A stretch of 64,000 nucleotides of DNA from Breviolum minutum Mf 1.05b.01 (taxonomy: Eukaryota; Sar; Dinophyceae; Suessiales; Symbiodiniaceae): contig DF240227.1 in NCBI GenBank assembly GCA_000507305.1, positions 1-64,000 of the forward strand, written 5' to 3'. Made by a program: the position numbers and the translations under genes. The notes beneath the pieces were generated by a model. That model searched no databases and was not told where the DNA came from. It was given only the letters and a program-made list of their open reading frames with translations. Positions within the stretch are counted from its first letter, which is position 1. Every line of letters begins with the position of its first letter. Below are positions 39,104 to 49,770 of the stretch, piece by piece.

Positions 39104-40020
39104 AACGCCCTAAGGGATCCAAGGGTTTTGAGAGGTGTGGTGGTTAATAGTCCCTTGAAATATGGCCCGCTATTTACTTGCAGGCGAAGTTTTTTGAATT
39201 GTTGATATTAGAGTGAGTTAAGTCACGAGTGCATTCTGGGCTGTGCGAAACGAGCAATGGATGTCTATGATGTCTCGTTTTCCCTGCAATTTTTTTCCGA
39301 GCAAATTAGCAACAAGGTGTGGGTTGAGCACCAACCAGGTTTGTTCTTTTTTTCCCCAGCGGGTCCTAAGAATAGGATCACATGAAACGACAGATACATA
39401 TCGATACTCATTTCTGGCTATAGCAAAGATCAACAAAATTCATCTTGAGTAAATATACGAGTCACATGTTTCGGCCAATGATAAAGGGGAAGTGATCTTC
39501 ACAGGGGCTGATGATGAGTATGTTGCCATATCTTCTGAGCTTTTTATCCAGCTCCTTCTCGAATTCTGAAACAAAGATCATCGAATGCTTCACTAAAGGA
39601 ACAGTGATTTTGAGCAGCTAGATTACTTCACCATTTTTTTACCCAAGATTTTGATGTCATGCCAAGAAGATATTCAGAAGTTGGTGTTTTTTCTTTGCAC
39701 AAGGGAAGAAACAACTGTGAACTATACGGTCCTGTTCAGATTTCTGATGTTCGTCGTCAGGTGTGTAGTAATTTGGAACGTACAGCTACGTAAGTACATG
39801 TAAAGACTCTACTTTCTTATCTTTCTTTGTAAGAATGTTTTATATGGGCCATTTCTTGTTTGTTTCTTTTTGGGTTGGGGGAGGTGCAAAACTGGCGAAG
39901 TCTACAATGAAGAAATGGAAAAACGGGCATTCATTACGAGGATTGCGGTTTTAAACAACAAGGTTTTAGATTTTTAATGCTTCATGTCACCGGAGGTTGT
40001 TTGTGTTCCTCCCATTCACC
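39104..40020. other. No gene or repeat recognised
   Basis: Nothing in this stretch forms a palindrome longer than about 12 bp or an open frame with a recognisable protein. It is one of the longest repeat-free parts of the window. Confidence 0.35.
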
Positions 40021-40024
40021 CCTA

Positions 40025-40275
40025 CACAAATTAAGTTGAAATAAACCAACTTACTAACTAGTTTCTAGCTTCCATGGACACCCTAGTAGACATCCAAAAT
40101 CCTCTAGTCATACCTGGTGGGGGATCGATGTGAATTGGGACCCCCTAAAAGCCTAGCCTCAGCAGATGTTAGGGGATTCAAACACTGGTACTCACAAGGT
40201 ATCTATATATATTGTGTATCTACATATTTATATACCTATATATTAAATATTATACAAATGGATGTCTATAGGATG
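40025..40275. repeat. Family G right half joined to a family C copy with a TA-rich insert
   Basis: ACCAACTTACTAACTAGTTTC and CCATGGACACCCTAG end a partial family G element. A family C long form starts at TAGACATCCAAAATCC (40087). Its right arm is split by about 60 bp of TATATA-rich sequence (40201-40258) before ATGGATGTCTATAGG. The TA tract has grown inside the element. Confidence 0.65.
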
Positions 40276-40443
40276 CTTTCCCCAGATCCTTGAGTCCTTG
40301 ATTGTGTTTTTGTCTCATAGGAACTGGACTATGAATCAGATGCCTATACTTGGGTTCCCTTGGTCGCATCGTTTTTGTTGGAGGTGTTTTTTTCCATCTT
40401 GGACATGGGTCCTCAATGGGTTGTGAACATGGACCACTTCACC

Positions 40444-40547
40444 CTAGTTGTTTTGGGTTATGTTGATAACATTCTACCCAGTAATGTAGTGATTATTTCA
40501 TTCACCATGAAATAAGGATTCTGTTTTCAACCAAGGATCTTAATGGT
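40444..40547. repeat. Family I palindrome, copy 3
   Basis: TTGTTTTGGGTTATGTTGATA and TTTCAACCAAGGATCTTAATGG are the ends, with ATTTCATTCACCATGAAAT at the centre. Confidence 0.7.
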
Positions 40548-41224
40548 TCACGTCACTGGAGGTTGTTTTTCTTGTTCCACAGCTCAATTTGACCAAGGTC
40601 CTCAGATAATAGTATTCCACCAAAAAGTTCCGACGAACTTCACCAACTACGTTTTTCAGTTAAATTATTAGTCTGAAAAAAGGTTGTTCAATCCTGTTCT
40701 TGGCACACCGAATGCTAATCCCCTTTACCGTGCTCTTTCAGCGCCTTTGACTTTGATATAGTGAAGTTTAAGATGTTTTGCTCAGTAAAAGTGCTTAACT
40801 TCTTGTTTGGGGGATAGATCTGCCTACTCTTCAAGTGTATGTTTGGAGATGTAATAGTTGATTGCCTTTTTGATTTCGGATTTTTTGTCATAAGCCAGGA
40901 TAATAAGAAAATCTGAACTTCACCAACCTCTATAAACAATGAATTGTCATTGTTATGATTGTTGGCATTAGTTTTCTTCATCATTGACATATTGACTTAT
41001 ATCATATATTTACTTTCATTGACAGGGTATGTCAGGTCCGGTCCGAGTGCACAATTGTTGTTTTCTATCACTAATCTAGATTTACTACTATTATGGGGAC
41101 AAACACCACTGTTTCATTATGTGTCGTCGAGTTCTTAAGGAGGGGATGTTCAAGGGGAGGGGGGTAACTATAGGGAACATAAGGGAAGATGAAGGGAATC
41201 ACCACCCCTATGTTATATTGGAAC
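40548..41224. other. No gene recognised
   Basis: AT-rich sequence. The segment AAGGGGAGGGGGGTAACTATAGGG (about 41150) has AGGGAACATAAGGGAAGATG words like those at 16900-16940, hinting at a further low-copy repeat. Confidence 0.35.
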
Positions 41225-41322
41225 CTAGGTGGTGGTTTCTAATATTTTTTATTTTTATCTCTACCTAGGGAAATGATCCAATTTGACTAATATTTTTCAA
41301 ATGGGTCGAAACCACCAACCAG
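41225..41322. repeat. Family B palindrome, copy 8
   Basis: CTAGGTGGTGGTTTCTAATA and GGTCGAAACCACCAACCAG are the ends, with AATGATCCAATTTGACTAAT between. Confidence 0.85.
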
Positions 41323-41581
41323 TATACCACCACCCCTAAGGTTCATGGAATCCTGGATCATAAGGGAATAGGGGCAGCTTTACCCAGCGATGTTAATTTC
41401 CGCGGCTTCCAAGGTGCTAAGTGAACCACCAGATCTTGAGATGGTCCGTTTCTAGGCAACAAAACGACGAATCTGAGCAGTAACAAAAACGGGTTGTTTT
41501 AGGGTATTATATAGCCATATATATTGGGTGTGTCTATAGCCATATATAGGGAATTATATGGGGAATATATAGCCATATACA

Positions 41582-41683
41582 ACCTGGTGAATTGTTTTAG
41601 GGGATTATATATACTACCCTGTTATATAGGGACTATAATAAGCCATTATCAGGATCCCTATATTAATCAAACAGTATAATGGA
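41582..41683. repeat. Family I palindrome, copy 4
   Basis: CCTGGTGAATTGTTTTAGGGG and ATTAATCAAACAGTATAATGG are the ends. It is preceded by several TATAGCCATATA words at 41511-41580, an irregular tandem series. Confidence 0.7.
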
Positions 41684-41824
41684 ATGTCACCTCATCAACG
41701 ACTTCCCAAGCAAAGTCTTCATGCTACTTTAGAACCTAAGGTTCTAGCGATTTTTTTCCACCCACAGGGCATAGGCTGTGATGTGCTCTTCGAGATATGG
41801 TAATTTCCCAGACTCTCTTCGTGT

Positions 41825-41956
41825 CCCATAGGATTCAAATATGGTATATGTATATACGTAAGTATATATATATATGTACATACATACATATTTAGCTACG
41901 TGTACCATAGAAATGAACTGAATGTAGGTAAACATACCATACATGGATCCTATGGG
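41825..41956. repeat. Family A palindrome with TA-expanded loop
   Basis: CCCATAGGATTCAAATATGG and CATACCATACATGGATCCTA are the ends. Between the arms an alternating TA/CATA tract of about 40 bp (41850-41890) has been added next to the loop. Confidence 0.8.
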
Positions 41957-42331
41957 TCTTGGCAAAAAAAGTCTCTTCACGGAACAAGAACGGAACGGTA
42001 GTAAATCAGTGGGATTTAGGTCACTGTGTCAATACACTACACCTACACCCAATGGTTGCATTGTTTGGGAAAACAAAAACGTCCACCATTTGAGATTCGT
42101 GGTCCTGCAACGAAATTGCATCTGAAACATGAAGTGTTAGAAGATTTTGTTTCCCCCTTAGCAGCTAGTGCAACTATATAACGGCAGGTGCCCTTGACTT
42201 GCCGTTAGTTACCTATTGAAAACGAAGGGTTTCCATGGCTCTTGTGAAGGAAACCAAGCGTATCAATAAATTGGTTTGCTTCACCAGGTTTTTTTCTCAT
42301 AAGATACGGACCACAGAAAAATTGAGTTACT

Positions 42332-42455
42332 TACCCTACTAGGGATCCTGGCTCACCTTCTGAGAATGGGAGCATGGAACCTAGATACTTTGCATTTCGG
42401 ACATGATTGTACACCCCAATCATCCTTTGACAGGGTGATTGGATTTGTAGGGTAA
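42332..42455. repeat. Unit Q palindrome, copy 1
   Basis: TACCCTACTAGGGATCCTGG and TTGGATTTGTAGGGTA form inverted ends with TA outside. ACCCCAATCATCCTTTGACAG pairs with the following GGTGATTGG. A second copy is at 54815-54918 and shares GGGATCCTGGCTCACCTTCT. Confidence 0.75.
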
Positions 42456-42764
42456 GTTGGGGTGGAACTTTCATGGTATTTTTCCTTGGGATGAAATATA
42501 AAACGACATACAACCGTTTGTTGATTTTTGCTAAGCATTCATTCCCGGACCCTCCAAAATCGGGGTGCAGAGTTGGGGTGCCAAACTAAGCAAGGCTTTG
42601 GGGTTTAAGCATCTCTGGTTGGAGAGTGCTGGTTAAAAAGAACTGTACTCAGTTGCTTTTTTGAGGGATCATTAGACTAGCCATTTGGGGATAATCAAAT
42701 TTGATGCAAATGTATTGTAATTTTAAAGGATTTCCGGACCCCTGTTCCTTCCAACAACATCAAC

Positions 42765-43651
42765 ATGGGGTTTGACTTCAAGCCTTGGCAGGTGATGGAA
42801 AAAAGTGACACTGTCCCTGTGCTTCGCAGTATCCTGGCTACCTCTCACGAGAAAGAACTTCGGCAAGGTTTTCAGACGCTGCACGTTGCAAGAATTTACA
42901 GCTGCTGCGTGAAGACCACATTGCTTTCCTTGAGACTGGGACACTTGAGTTCAAAACTGCATCGGAAGACAAGAAGAACATCCTTCTGCCCATCTTGGCA
43001 CTCGGTTACCAAGGCTGTCAAAGAACAAAACATGGAAGCAAGTGGGAGGTTTGCATCTCGAGGACCATGGCGGATTTTATGTTAACAGCGTGGGTGGACG
43101 CCCAACGATGTGAAAGGTTTGACGATAAGCCATTTTTGATTCCAGCCTTGAGCGAAGTGAAGGGCACGTGGCTGGACAGGCGGATGACACCGGCAGAAGG
43201 CTCAATGTGGTTGAAGGAGTTCATTGAGGAAACTGGAGTGCACCAGTCTGATGCGGCGAAATGTTCAACACACTCGTTGAAGAGTACATTGTTGAATTGG
43301 ACAGCGCTCTGCAGCATCTTGACAATGGATGAAGGCAGAGCCATGGGGCATCACTTTGATCCGTCTTTGCAGATTCCTTTAACATACTCCAGAGATTTCT
43401 TAGCAGAGATCCATGTGAAAATCTTTCGTATGCTGGATGCTTTCAAGAAAGGGCTGTTTGACCCGACGAGAACAGGGCGGCTCGAATTGCCAGGGAGACG
43501 CAAGATCTTGTCGCTGAGGATGACGATCCTTTTTGATGGTGTTCTCATCATCAAGAAGCCGAAGGCATCACTCCTTGATGTTTTTGGGTTGGTTGCCAGC
43601 CTTACAAGTGCAACAATCCCCCTGGTTCACCTGCCGGGAATCACTGCATGA
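42765..43651 (+). pseudogene. Decayed tyrosine recombinase of a second YR retroelement family
   Basis: Coding sequence runs in the frame ending at 43651 from about 42869, with an earlier piece (42765-42870) in another frame, so there is at least one frame break. Recognisable blocks are ENKNILLP-like LALGYQGCQRTKHGSKWEVC, SDAAKCSTHSLKSTLLNW (His of the HxxR/K box, here with Lys), DEGRAMGHHFDPS and LTYSRDFLAEIHVKIFRMLD (candidate nucleophile Tyr). Blocks of this kind recur in dinoflagellate YR proteins as I know them. No reverse transcriptase, split repeats or partner ORFs lie nearby, so this is a solo fragment. Its sequence is too different from the recombinase at 30711-31934 to be the same family. 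The stop lies at 43651 and unrelated sequence follows. Confidence 0.7.
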
Positions 43652-44179
43652 GCCATTATCAACAGCCCTGCACCACTACGGCAAGTCCTGTGTTTTTTTA
43701 CTAAATGAGGAGCTAAAACCCCAGAATGCTCAAAATCACAGGGGTTTTGAGGAGAACAACGCAATCCCTGTCAGCAACCAAGTGTCTATCGATTCCTAAA
43801 GCAGTCTTTTGTTAAGCTTCAGCGGCCGGTTTGATAACATGTTTTTAACTCATCAACGAAGGTAATCTATAAACTCACTTTTGGAGCCCAAAACCGTAAA
43901 CATATTGGTTAATAACTCCTAATAATGAGGGTTGATGGTTCCCATGCTAAACATATAAGTGGTACATATTTTGGCAACTGAACTGGATGATTTTTTGGTA
44001 TACTGACCGTCTTTATGAGAGGCACGCAAATACATTCATATCAATTACCTTGTTAGTAGGTGTTTGGAGCCCCAAACACCGCCTGGAAACCCTTTCGGGG
44101 CTCCAAACAACTCCTGACAAACTATTTGGTGAATTTTGGGAGACTAGGTTATACACCATTCAAGTCCCACCCTATTATG
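43652..44179. other. No gene; partial family C
   Basis: A variant family C copy lies at about 44058-44150 (TAGTAGGTGTTTGGAGCCCC to GGGAGACTAGG). The rest is unrecognised. Confidence 0.4.
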
Positions 44180-44277
44180 CTAGGTGGCGGGTTTAAAGGT
44201 TGTTCATGTTCTCCCTACTTGGGTAAAGGACCCAATTTGACGAATCTTTTTCAGATGGGTTGAAACTACCATGTAGT
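44180..44277. repeat. Family B palindrome, copy 9 (diverged)
   Basis: TAGGTGGCGGGTTTAAAGGT and GGTTGAAACTACCATGTAG are the ends. AGGACCCAATTTGACGAATC is the centre. Confidence 0.75.
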
Positions 44278-44471
44278 ATAAGATCGAGTATTCCAATTAG
44301 TTCCGATTGGACCAAAACCCGGAGTATCTCCAATTTTCCCCAAGGCCAAAACAAAAAACTTCACTCTCCGAAAACTAAAATGGAACTTGAATCAAATTCT
44401 CCTTGGAAAAGGAGAAAACATCTACGAACCACTAAATTTAGGCTTCCAGCCGTTAGTTGAAGAGGGGGTGT

Positions 44472-44618
44472 ACTGGGATATCCATGGTACTTAGGAACTG
44501 GATTATAACCCCTATATAAGAATATGTAAGTAGGTTGGATACGTCCCGTAACTAGGTGACTTAACATAAATCAACCAACATACCAACTAGTTACAATCAC
44601 TTCCAGCCGGACACCCCG
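44472..44618. repeat. Family G palindrome, full-length copy
   Basis: TACTGGGATATCCATGGTAC starts the unit and CACTTCCAGCCGGACACCCC ends it. ACCCCTATATAAG, GGTTGGATACGTCCCGTAAC and AACCAACATACCAACTAGTT lie between. This is the reference for the long form. Confidence 0.85.
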
Positions 44619-44699
44619 GGGCCCCAAACTCTGCACTCATAGGGGTGAAATATCCCCAGTTACCGGCCATTTTCTGGCCCCATAACCGACTTACCGTCC

Positions 44700-44830
44700 G
44701 TTTCCCCCAAGGTTGGCAGGAGTTGCGTTTGGACGACAGCTACACGGAGACGGCCCAGGAATTCGTAGGCTATGCCTGTGTTTTCGGCTTGCACCTTGGC
44801 ATGGAAAGAACACACCCTATAGACATCCAC
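44700..44830 (+). CDS. Possible exon fragment
   Basis: Between the family G copy and the nested C/H cluster, the plus strand reads GWQELRLDDSYTETAQEFVG followed by YACVFGLHLGMERTH. The patch is G+C-rich and repeat-free, but two frames are open across it, so the reading is uncertain. The family is not recognised. Confidence 0.2.
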
Positions 44831-45001
44831 TCATACTGTTGTTGGAAGAAATCCGGTTATCACCAATTGATATGGTAGTTTATCCCACTATTTAGATGCC
44901 GGATTTCTTTCATCAACAGTACCTCCTGAAGTTCAGCGTTCTATGGTATGTTTTTGGGTTCCAAATACCGAACCTTAGGAGGTGGCAATGGATGTCTAGG
45001 G
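44808..45001. repeat. Family C palindrome interrupted by a family H element
   Basis: CACCCTATAGACATCCACTC at the left and GGCAATGGATGTCTAGGG at the right are family C arms. Between them a family H element occupies about 44838-44922, after which the family C interior resumes with CCTCCTGAAGTTCAGCG. Confidence 0.8.
44838..44922. repeat. Family H palindrome nested in family C
   Basis: TACTGTTGTTGGAAGAAATCC and GGATTTCTTTCATCAACAGTA are close inverted ends. ACCAATTGATATGGTAGTTTA is the centre. This is the second case of H inside C in the window. Confidence 0.85.
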
Positions 45002-46614
45002 ACAAGACACAACTCGCCTCAATGCGTTTTCGTTTCGTTTGGCGCGGAGATTTTGATTGGAGAGAAAACACAAAAACGGCCACAACAGTGGCACCGGAGA
45101 ATGATAAAACACACGCGCATCGCTTTAAAGGAGATGCACCAAACAAGAATTAATGGATACTTAAGCCATAATGATATCATTGATCCATGGGTACAACGCT
45201 ATATTATGTATACTTTACTGTAACTTTAAAGAAAGATCAACCATTAACCTAAAAAATTAAGATTCTTCCCGTGTATCCGTGCTATTTCAAGGAATCCAAG
45301 TGCATTGGTGATCCAGGAGTCCTTCCAGGGGGTTACCCCGGGCCTACCCAACCATTTTCTCATATCAATGAAGGGTTGGTTCACCCTATAACCTTGTCTA
45401 TGTGCAGAAGATTTTCGAAAAGGGGAGGTTAGTGACATATTTACAAATATTTATATACAATTTGTTTGCATGTTTGGCCGGACTTTTTTTTCCTTATTTC
45501 AGTGTTTTTCGCCGTATCCTGGACTACACTTGCATAATCATGCACATTTTGAGTTGTAGATTTCTTCCTCTCATTCCTTACGCAGCACACATGAGTTTCG
45601 GTTTTTTGCTTCGGTGCTGTCGGTATGTTTGCGATGGAAATTATTCTTTGAAACATGAACAGGGTTCAGGCCGCGGAAGGTCGCGGAAGCCTCACGGAAG
45701 GGTTCGCTTCGCGGAAGGTTGCGGAAGGAAGATTTAACTTTGTATATTTCTGAAGGGCATCTATAAATGAAAAACACCGATCTCGGGTCATATGTGAAAT
45801 GTGCGTCGCGGAAGCTGGCGCTGTGGTCGTGGAAGCATTGGAAGCTGTTGCGGAAGCGGTGAATAATTTCCTTTCCACCAGAGAGGGGAAAAAAACAAAA
45901 CTCACATGTTTTCACCCCTTGTTGGAAACTGTGTAGCCAATCAACTGGATTGAACTGCAAATGAATTCCCTGGGTGTACATAAGGGATCGCTGGTTACTA
46001 TTATCATTCATTTAGGGGAATATGTTTCCCTTAATTATATGCAGGAAGTATATTTGTGGCCCTTTTGTCGACAATTACTTTATAGGTATCTTTGATCAAA
46101 AAAATGATATATCAATGGGATCTTGTTTTTCATCCACCTATTCTGCAATCCCCTTGGAATACTTACAAGTGAAACGATACCAGCCGCCAGCCCGTGAGTC
46201 ACCACATTTTCACCCCAACTGTGGTCGTCTTTGAGAATCTCCTGCATGATTTTGGAAAAAAGTCAAGTTTTTCATCCCCCCCCAAAAAAAACTGCACCAA
46301 GAATAAGCGTCATAATCCAGGTGATTCAAAGCGATCTTTTTTAACTGTTCAAAAGGGTCACTTTTCAACAACCCCCAAAAAAGGTCACCAGCTCGCAGTT
46401 CATTGCCCGGATGTGGTTTTTCCAAAAATTCCCCGCTCTACCTGCTTTCTTTGTCGAATGTTAACACAGAAAAAAGATCTCGAGGTATGCGGGTTTCGTT
46501 CCCATTTGCTTGACCATCACTAATTTAGCACCTCGGTCTTGGAAGGTGAAAACATGAAAAAAACAAAACGTAAACACTGCAGGTGGTGTGAAATGTGTTG
46601 CCTTGGGGAATAAA
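45002..46614. other. No gene recognised; GCGGAAG cluster inside
   Basis: Apart from the GCGGAAG-rich stretch (listed separately) no repeat family was found. A 146-codon minus-strand frame (45571-46011) runs through that stretch and is not supported as a gene. Confidence 0.35.
45662..45862. repeat. Irregular GCGGAAG-rich cluster
   Basis: The word GCGGAAG or a one-base variant occurs about ten times in 200 bp, in two groups (45672-45730 and 45806-45862). The spacing is irregular, near 9-15 bp. It reads in the same orientation throughout, unlike the palindromic families. Confidence 0.75.
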
Positions 46615-46743
46615 CCCCTAGACATCCAGTGCTATGGTGTGAATGGGGGCTCCCCCAAACATCCCCTGAGCAGAAAGCTTTTAGGGGTTCCAAACTCACA
46701 CCTACTCACCATTATGTATTTGGAAGATTTTGGATGTCTAGGG
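46615..46743. repeat. Family C palindrome, long form
   Basis: CCCCTAGACATCCAGTGCTA and TTTTGGATGTCTAGGG are the ends. AGCTTTTAGGGGTTCCAAACTC lies between. Confidence 0.8.
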
Positions 46744-46814
46744 AAACGTCAGTACAAACATAGCCCCTGAATATATAGGTCCATGATTTTATTTTCAATA
46801 CACTGCCGATAAAG

Positions 46815-46924
46815 AATCTATGGGATAATGGTACGTATATTTAGCCACTAATTTCTCCATCAAAAAATCAGCCAAAATGTAGGTATACGATATACCAGGA
46901 TATACCATACATGGATCCTATGGG
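46815..46924. repeat. Family A palindrome, diverged left arm
   Basis: The right arm TATACCATACATGGATCCTA is intact. The left end is CTATGGGATAATGGTACGTA, and the loop has CATCAAAAAATCAGCC. Confidence 0.7.
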
Positions 46925-46982
46925 CTCGGAAAATGGTGATTTGTTTGATTGATTTTTATTTTCACCTACTGGTAGTGATGGT

Positions 46983-47005
46983 AGTGTCACTTTGAATAGT
47001 GACAC
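46983..47005. repeat. Small hairpin GTGTCAC
   Basis: GTGTCACT and AGTGACAC are exact inverted partners with an 8-bp loop, directly between a family A and a family N element. Confidence 0.7.
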
Positions 47006-47010
47006 AAATA

Positions 47011-47120
47011 TTGGTGTTTCCAAAAATAGGACTGGGCCCCCAAAATGGACGGTTTATAATGGAAAAACCCTATTAAAATGCATGATTTGGGTTTAGCCCC
47101 TATTTTCGGAAACATCCATA
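47011..47120. repeat. Family N palindrome, copy 2
   Basis: TTGGTGTTTCCAAAAATAGG and CTATTTTCGGAAACATCCA are the ends. AAAATGGACGGTTTATAATGG is in the middle, as at 2697. Confidence 0.85.
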
Positions 47121-47307
47121 TGTTGGAATGAGTTTGGTGTGCCAGTGGGATTCCCGGGTCGCCCTAAACAAAAACATGTCTCCGCCGAAACATCCCAAAG
47201 CTCCCGGCATCGTGGTGACGAAGTATCCGCCTCCGCATCCTGGGCATCCTGGGTGGGATGGTGGGGGTAGATACAAAGTACACCTGATAGATTTGATTGA
47301 AACATAT

Positions 47308-47403
47308 CCCATACCATCCATGGGACTGATATATTTTCCCACATTTTAGAAAAAGAATTATGGTACATGTGGGAAAATATACCAGTCCCATGGATTCTAT
47401 GGG
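47308..47403. repeat. Family A palindrome, variant subfamily
   Basis: CCATCCATGGGACTGATATAT and ATATACCAGTCCCATGGATT are matched arms carrying the GGGACTG variant on both sides. The inner pair is TTTTCCCACA/TGTGGGAAAA. The coordinated change shows a distinct, once-active subfamily. Confidence 0.85.
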
Positions 47404-47697
47404 TATCTATAGTTCAAGACGTGTACTGGCTCGATAGGGGCCCAATTTTGGTGGGGTATTTTTTGAAGACTTAGGGCCTAGGGCCTAGATATGAATCCCA
47501 AGCCTAACAATTCCCACCTTCCAAACATTGCTAAACCCTCACCTACAAGCAGCCAAGATTCGTTGAGATATGAAGGATACAATTTGGCACAGTCATCCAT
47601 CCGAAGGGGTCGATTTTTGGTGGGGTAGCAGTTGGGGACGGTCTAATGTGTAGCAGGGATCGACTATTCACAAACATGTTCGTTAGGTACTCACCTA

Positions 47698-47816
47698 TCC
47701 CTAGACGTCCAAATATCTTGTGAGTAGGTGTTTGAACCACAAACGTCTCCTGAGAAGGCTCTTCGGGGTTCCAAACACCTACTCACCATGTGTTTTGAGG
47801 ATTTTGGATGTCTAGT
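47698..47816. repeat. Family C palindrome, long form
   Basis: TCCCTAGACGTCCAAATATC and GATTTTGGATGTCTAG are the ends. GTGAGTAGGTGTTTGAACC pairs with GGTTCCAAACACCTACTCAC. Confidence 0.88.
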
Positions 47817-48506
47817 GTACGTAAGCTGTATGTATGGCCTATGGATACGAGAATACCCAACCCTAAAAACAGCCAAAAATCATGTGTAGTACCTCCAAAT
47901 CAGGTACCTGAATCCCTTGGTGATCTGTGATTTGACAGTTCCCAGACATGTTGCAGGTGCTATATTTGCAGGAAGAGTTAATCGTAAATTGGTGGACTTG
48001 TTCATTCACAAACGCGACATTTTAATTGTATCCGCGATGTACTGCCCAGTCTTTTTCTGGAAAATAAGCTATGTTAAGAGTCTGGGTGAAATGAGACAGT
48101 ATCGAACGGGGTGAAATTACATGGTGAAACAAACCATTTATACAATTTATGGGACCTGCTAGCATGAGGGGGAAGTAATTGGTGAGATTAAGAAAACCTA
48201 ATCACATGGTGTATATGTGTATCCTTACGCATTTAAAACGAAGGTGAATGACACATGTCCTGAAACACCCAGAAAAGAAATTTAAAAGGTAGGTCTGGTG
48301 GTTCTTAATATACCTTTGCGCATAGCCCAGATGCGACATGTAGGGTTTCTTTGCCTTCTATATCATCTACCATAAAGATCAATAAATCATGTGGGCAAAT
48401 AGACCATCGTCCCATTAAGTATTTGGAATACATGATCATTGATAAGAGTTTTGTGGGATATATCCCCAACATAGATTTATAGGTCACCTCCATCTTCCAG
48501 TTCCGT
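47817..48506. other. No gene; partial family K
   Basis: TAGTACCTCCAAATCAGGTAC at about 47889-47912 is the right arm of family K. A 65-codon frame at 47917-48114 has no recognised domain. Confidence 0.35.
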
Positions 48507-48605
48507 ATATATTTGGTTCACCGGGGTTAGAGTCTCGTTACCTGATATATTAGCTTACCTGGGACATTGTTTGAAACATACATAGGGAACTGGAAGATCA
48601 GGGTA
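48507..48605. repeat. Low-copy unit R, copy 1
   Basis: TATTTGGTTCACCGGGGTTAG, GTTACCTGATATATTAGCTTA and ATAGGGAACTGGAAGATCAGG recur in the same order at 51204-51291. It is a direct, not inverted, relationship. Confidence 0.7.
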
Positions 48606-49012
48606 CACTCCTGAAGATTTTCACGGCTGTAACACATAATCATGGTGGTTTTGCTTCAGATCATTGTCCTGTCTTTTCATGGGTGATGGCTGTAGCTTCC
48701 TTTCGCCGTTCATCTTCCGTACAACCTCCCCGATCTTGGCGGAAAGATTCGGTTTCAGGCCAATAGCATTCATTTGCCTGGCGTGTTGAACACGTTTTGG
48801 GCCTCCTTGGCACCAACGAGCCTCGGTACGTTTTTTTTTTTCAAACTCCATGGGTGACCTGGAAGTGCATGTTTTTGGGATGATTTTTTTTGAATTGTGA
48901 GTTTACAATCCATTCAAAATGGCCGCAACAAAAATCAGAAAATTACCCATGAAACGTTTGAATCAATTTACTGGATTGCTTTGCTTTGGTGATTGTTGGA
49001 CGGATTCTTTCA

Positions 49013-49142
49013 TCCCCTAGACATCCAAATATCTTGTGAGTAGATGTTTGAACCCACAAACATCTCCCGAGGTTCGGTTTTTAGGGGTTCCTTTCACACC
49101 CAATCACCATGTGTAAACGGAGGATGCCTTGGATGTCGAGGG
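49013..49142. repeat. Family C palindrome, long form
   Basis: TCCCCTAGACATCCAAATATC and CTTGGATGTCGAGGGATA are the ends. GGTTCGGTTTTTAGGGGTTCC is the centre. It resembles 37841-37969 in inverted orientation. Confidence 0.85.
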
Positions 49143-49770
49143 ATAGCAACTCACTAGGAAAAATCCTTAGTTCGGGGAATAATTTTGCATTTGTTTCCAA
49201 GCAACGAACGAATCTATGAACATGCTAGTTTGCTAAGAGGGAAGTTACTTGTGAAAAACACGATGGGCTGCTGCAACACGCACGGTTTACGCAACTGGCT
49301 GCGGGGGGAAAAATCACTGCAGACATAGTTCCTCTATAGATAACATTTTATAGGAATAAGACATATTGAGGTCACCAAAGGCATCAAGAAAAAGGGTCAC
49401 CTATATTCCTAGAACCCAACTGACCTCTATTTTTGAAGGTCAACCCTCCAAACATGGCCTGTTCCAATCAAAACAAGGGTCATTTGGGTTCTACCAGTGC
49501 CCATGAGTTTACACACGATTCAGAGCGAGATGGTTTCGAGATATCCTTATCCAGCCACTGCTGAAGCCTAGGGGCCATGTGAAGATCTAAGGGACTAGGT
49601 TACTTAAATAGTCTTGTTTTTAGGTAGAAGTCAGGAAACACGAAGAACAAGAGAAAACAAAAAGGCATAAAAACAAACATTCTCTCACAACGTACAAAAC
49701 GACCATGTGCTTGAACACCGGAACGGTGTAGCCACAAAAAATGTTCGTCGCTTCAGTCAAGAATTGAAGG
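49143..49770. other. No gene or repeat recognised
   Basis: Plain sequence. The phrase TTTGATTGGAACAGG-like (49450-49490, 'caatcaaaacaagggtcat') recurs at 58388-58410 as AATCAAAACAGGGGTCATCA, a hint of another low-copy repeat. Confidence 0.3.

Noticed and set aside
45571-46011. 146-codon minus-strand frame
   Set aside because: Its middle is the GCGGAAG-rich cluster read in reverse, giving low-complexity Ala/Ser/Pro.
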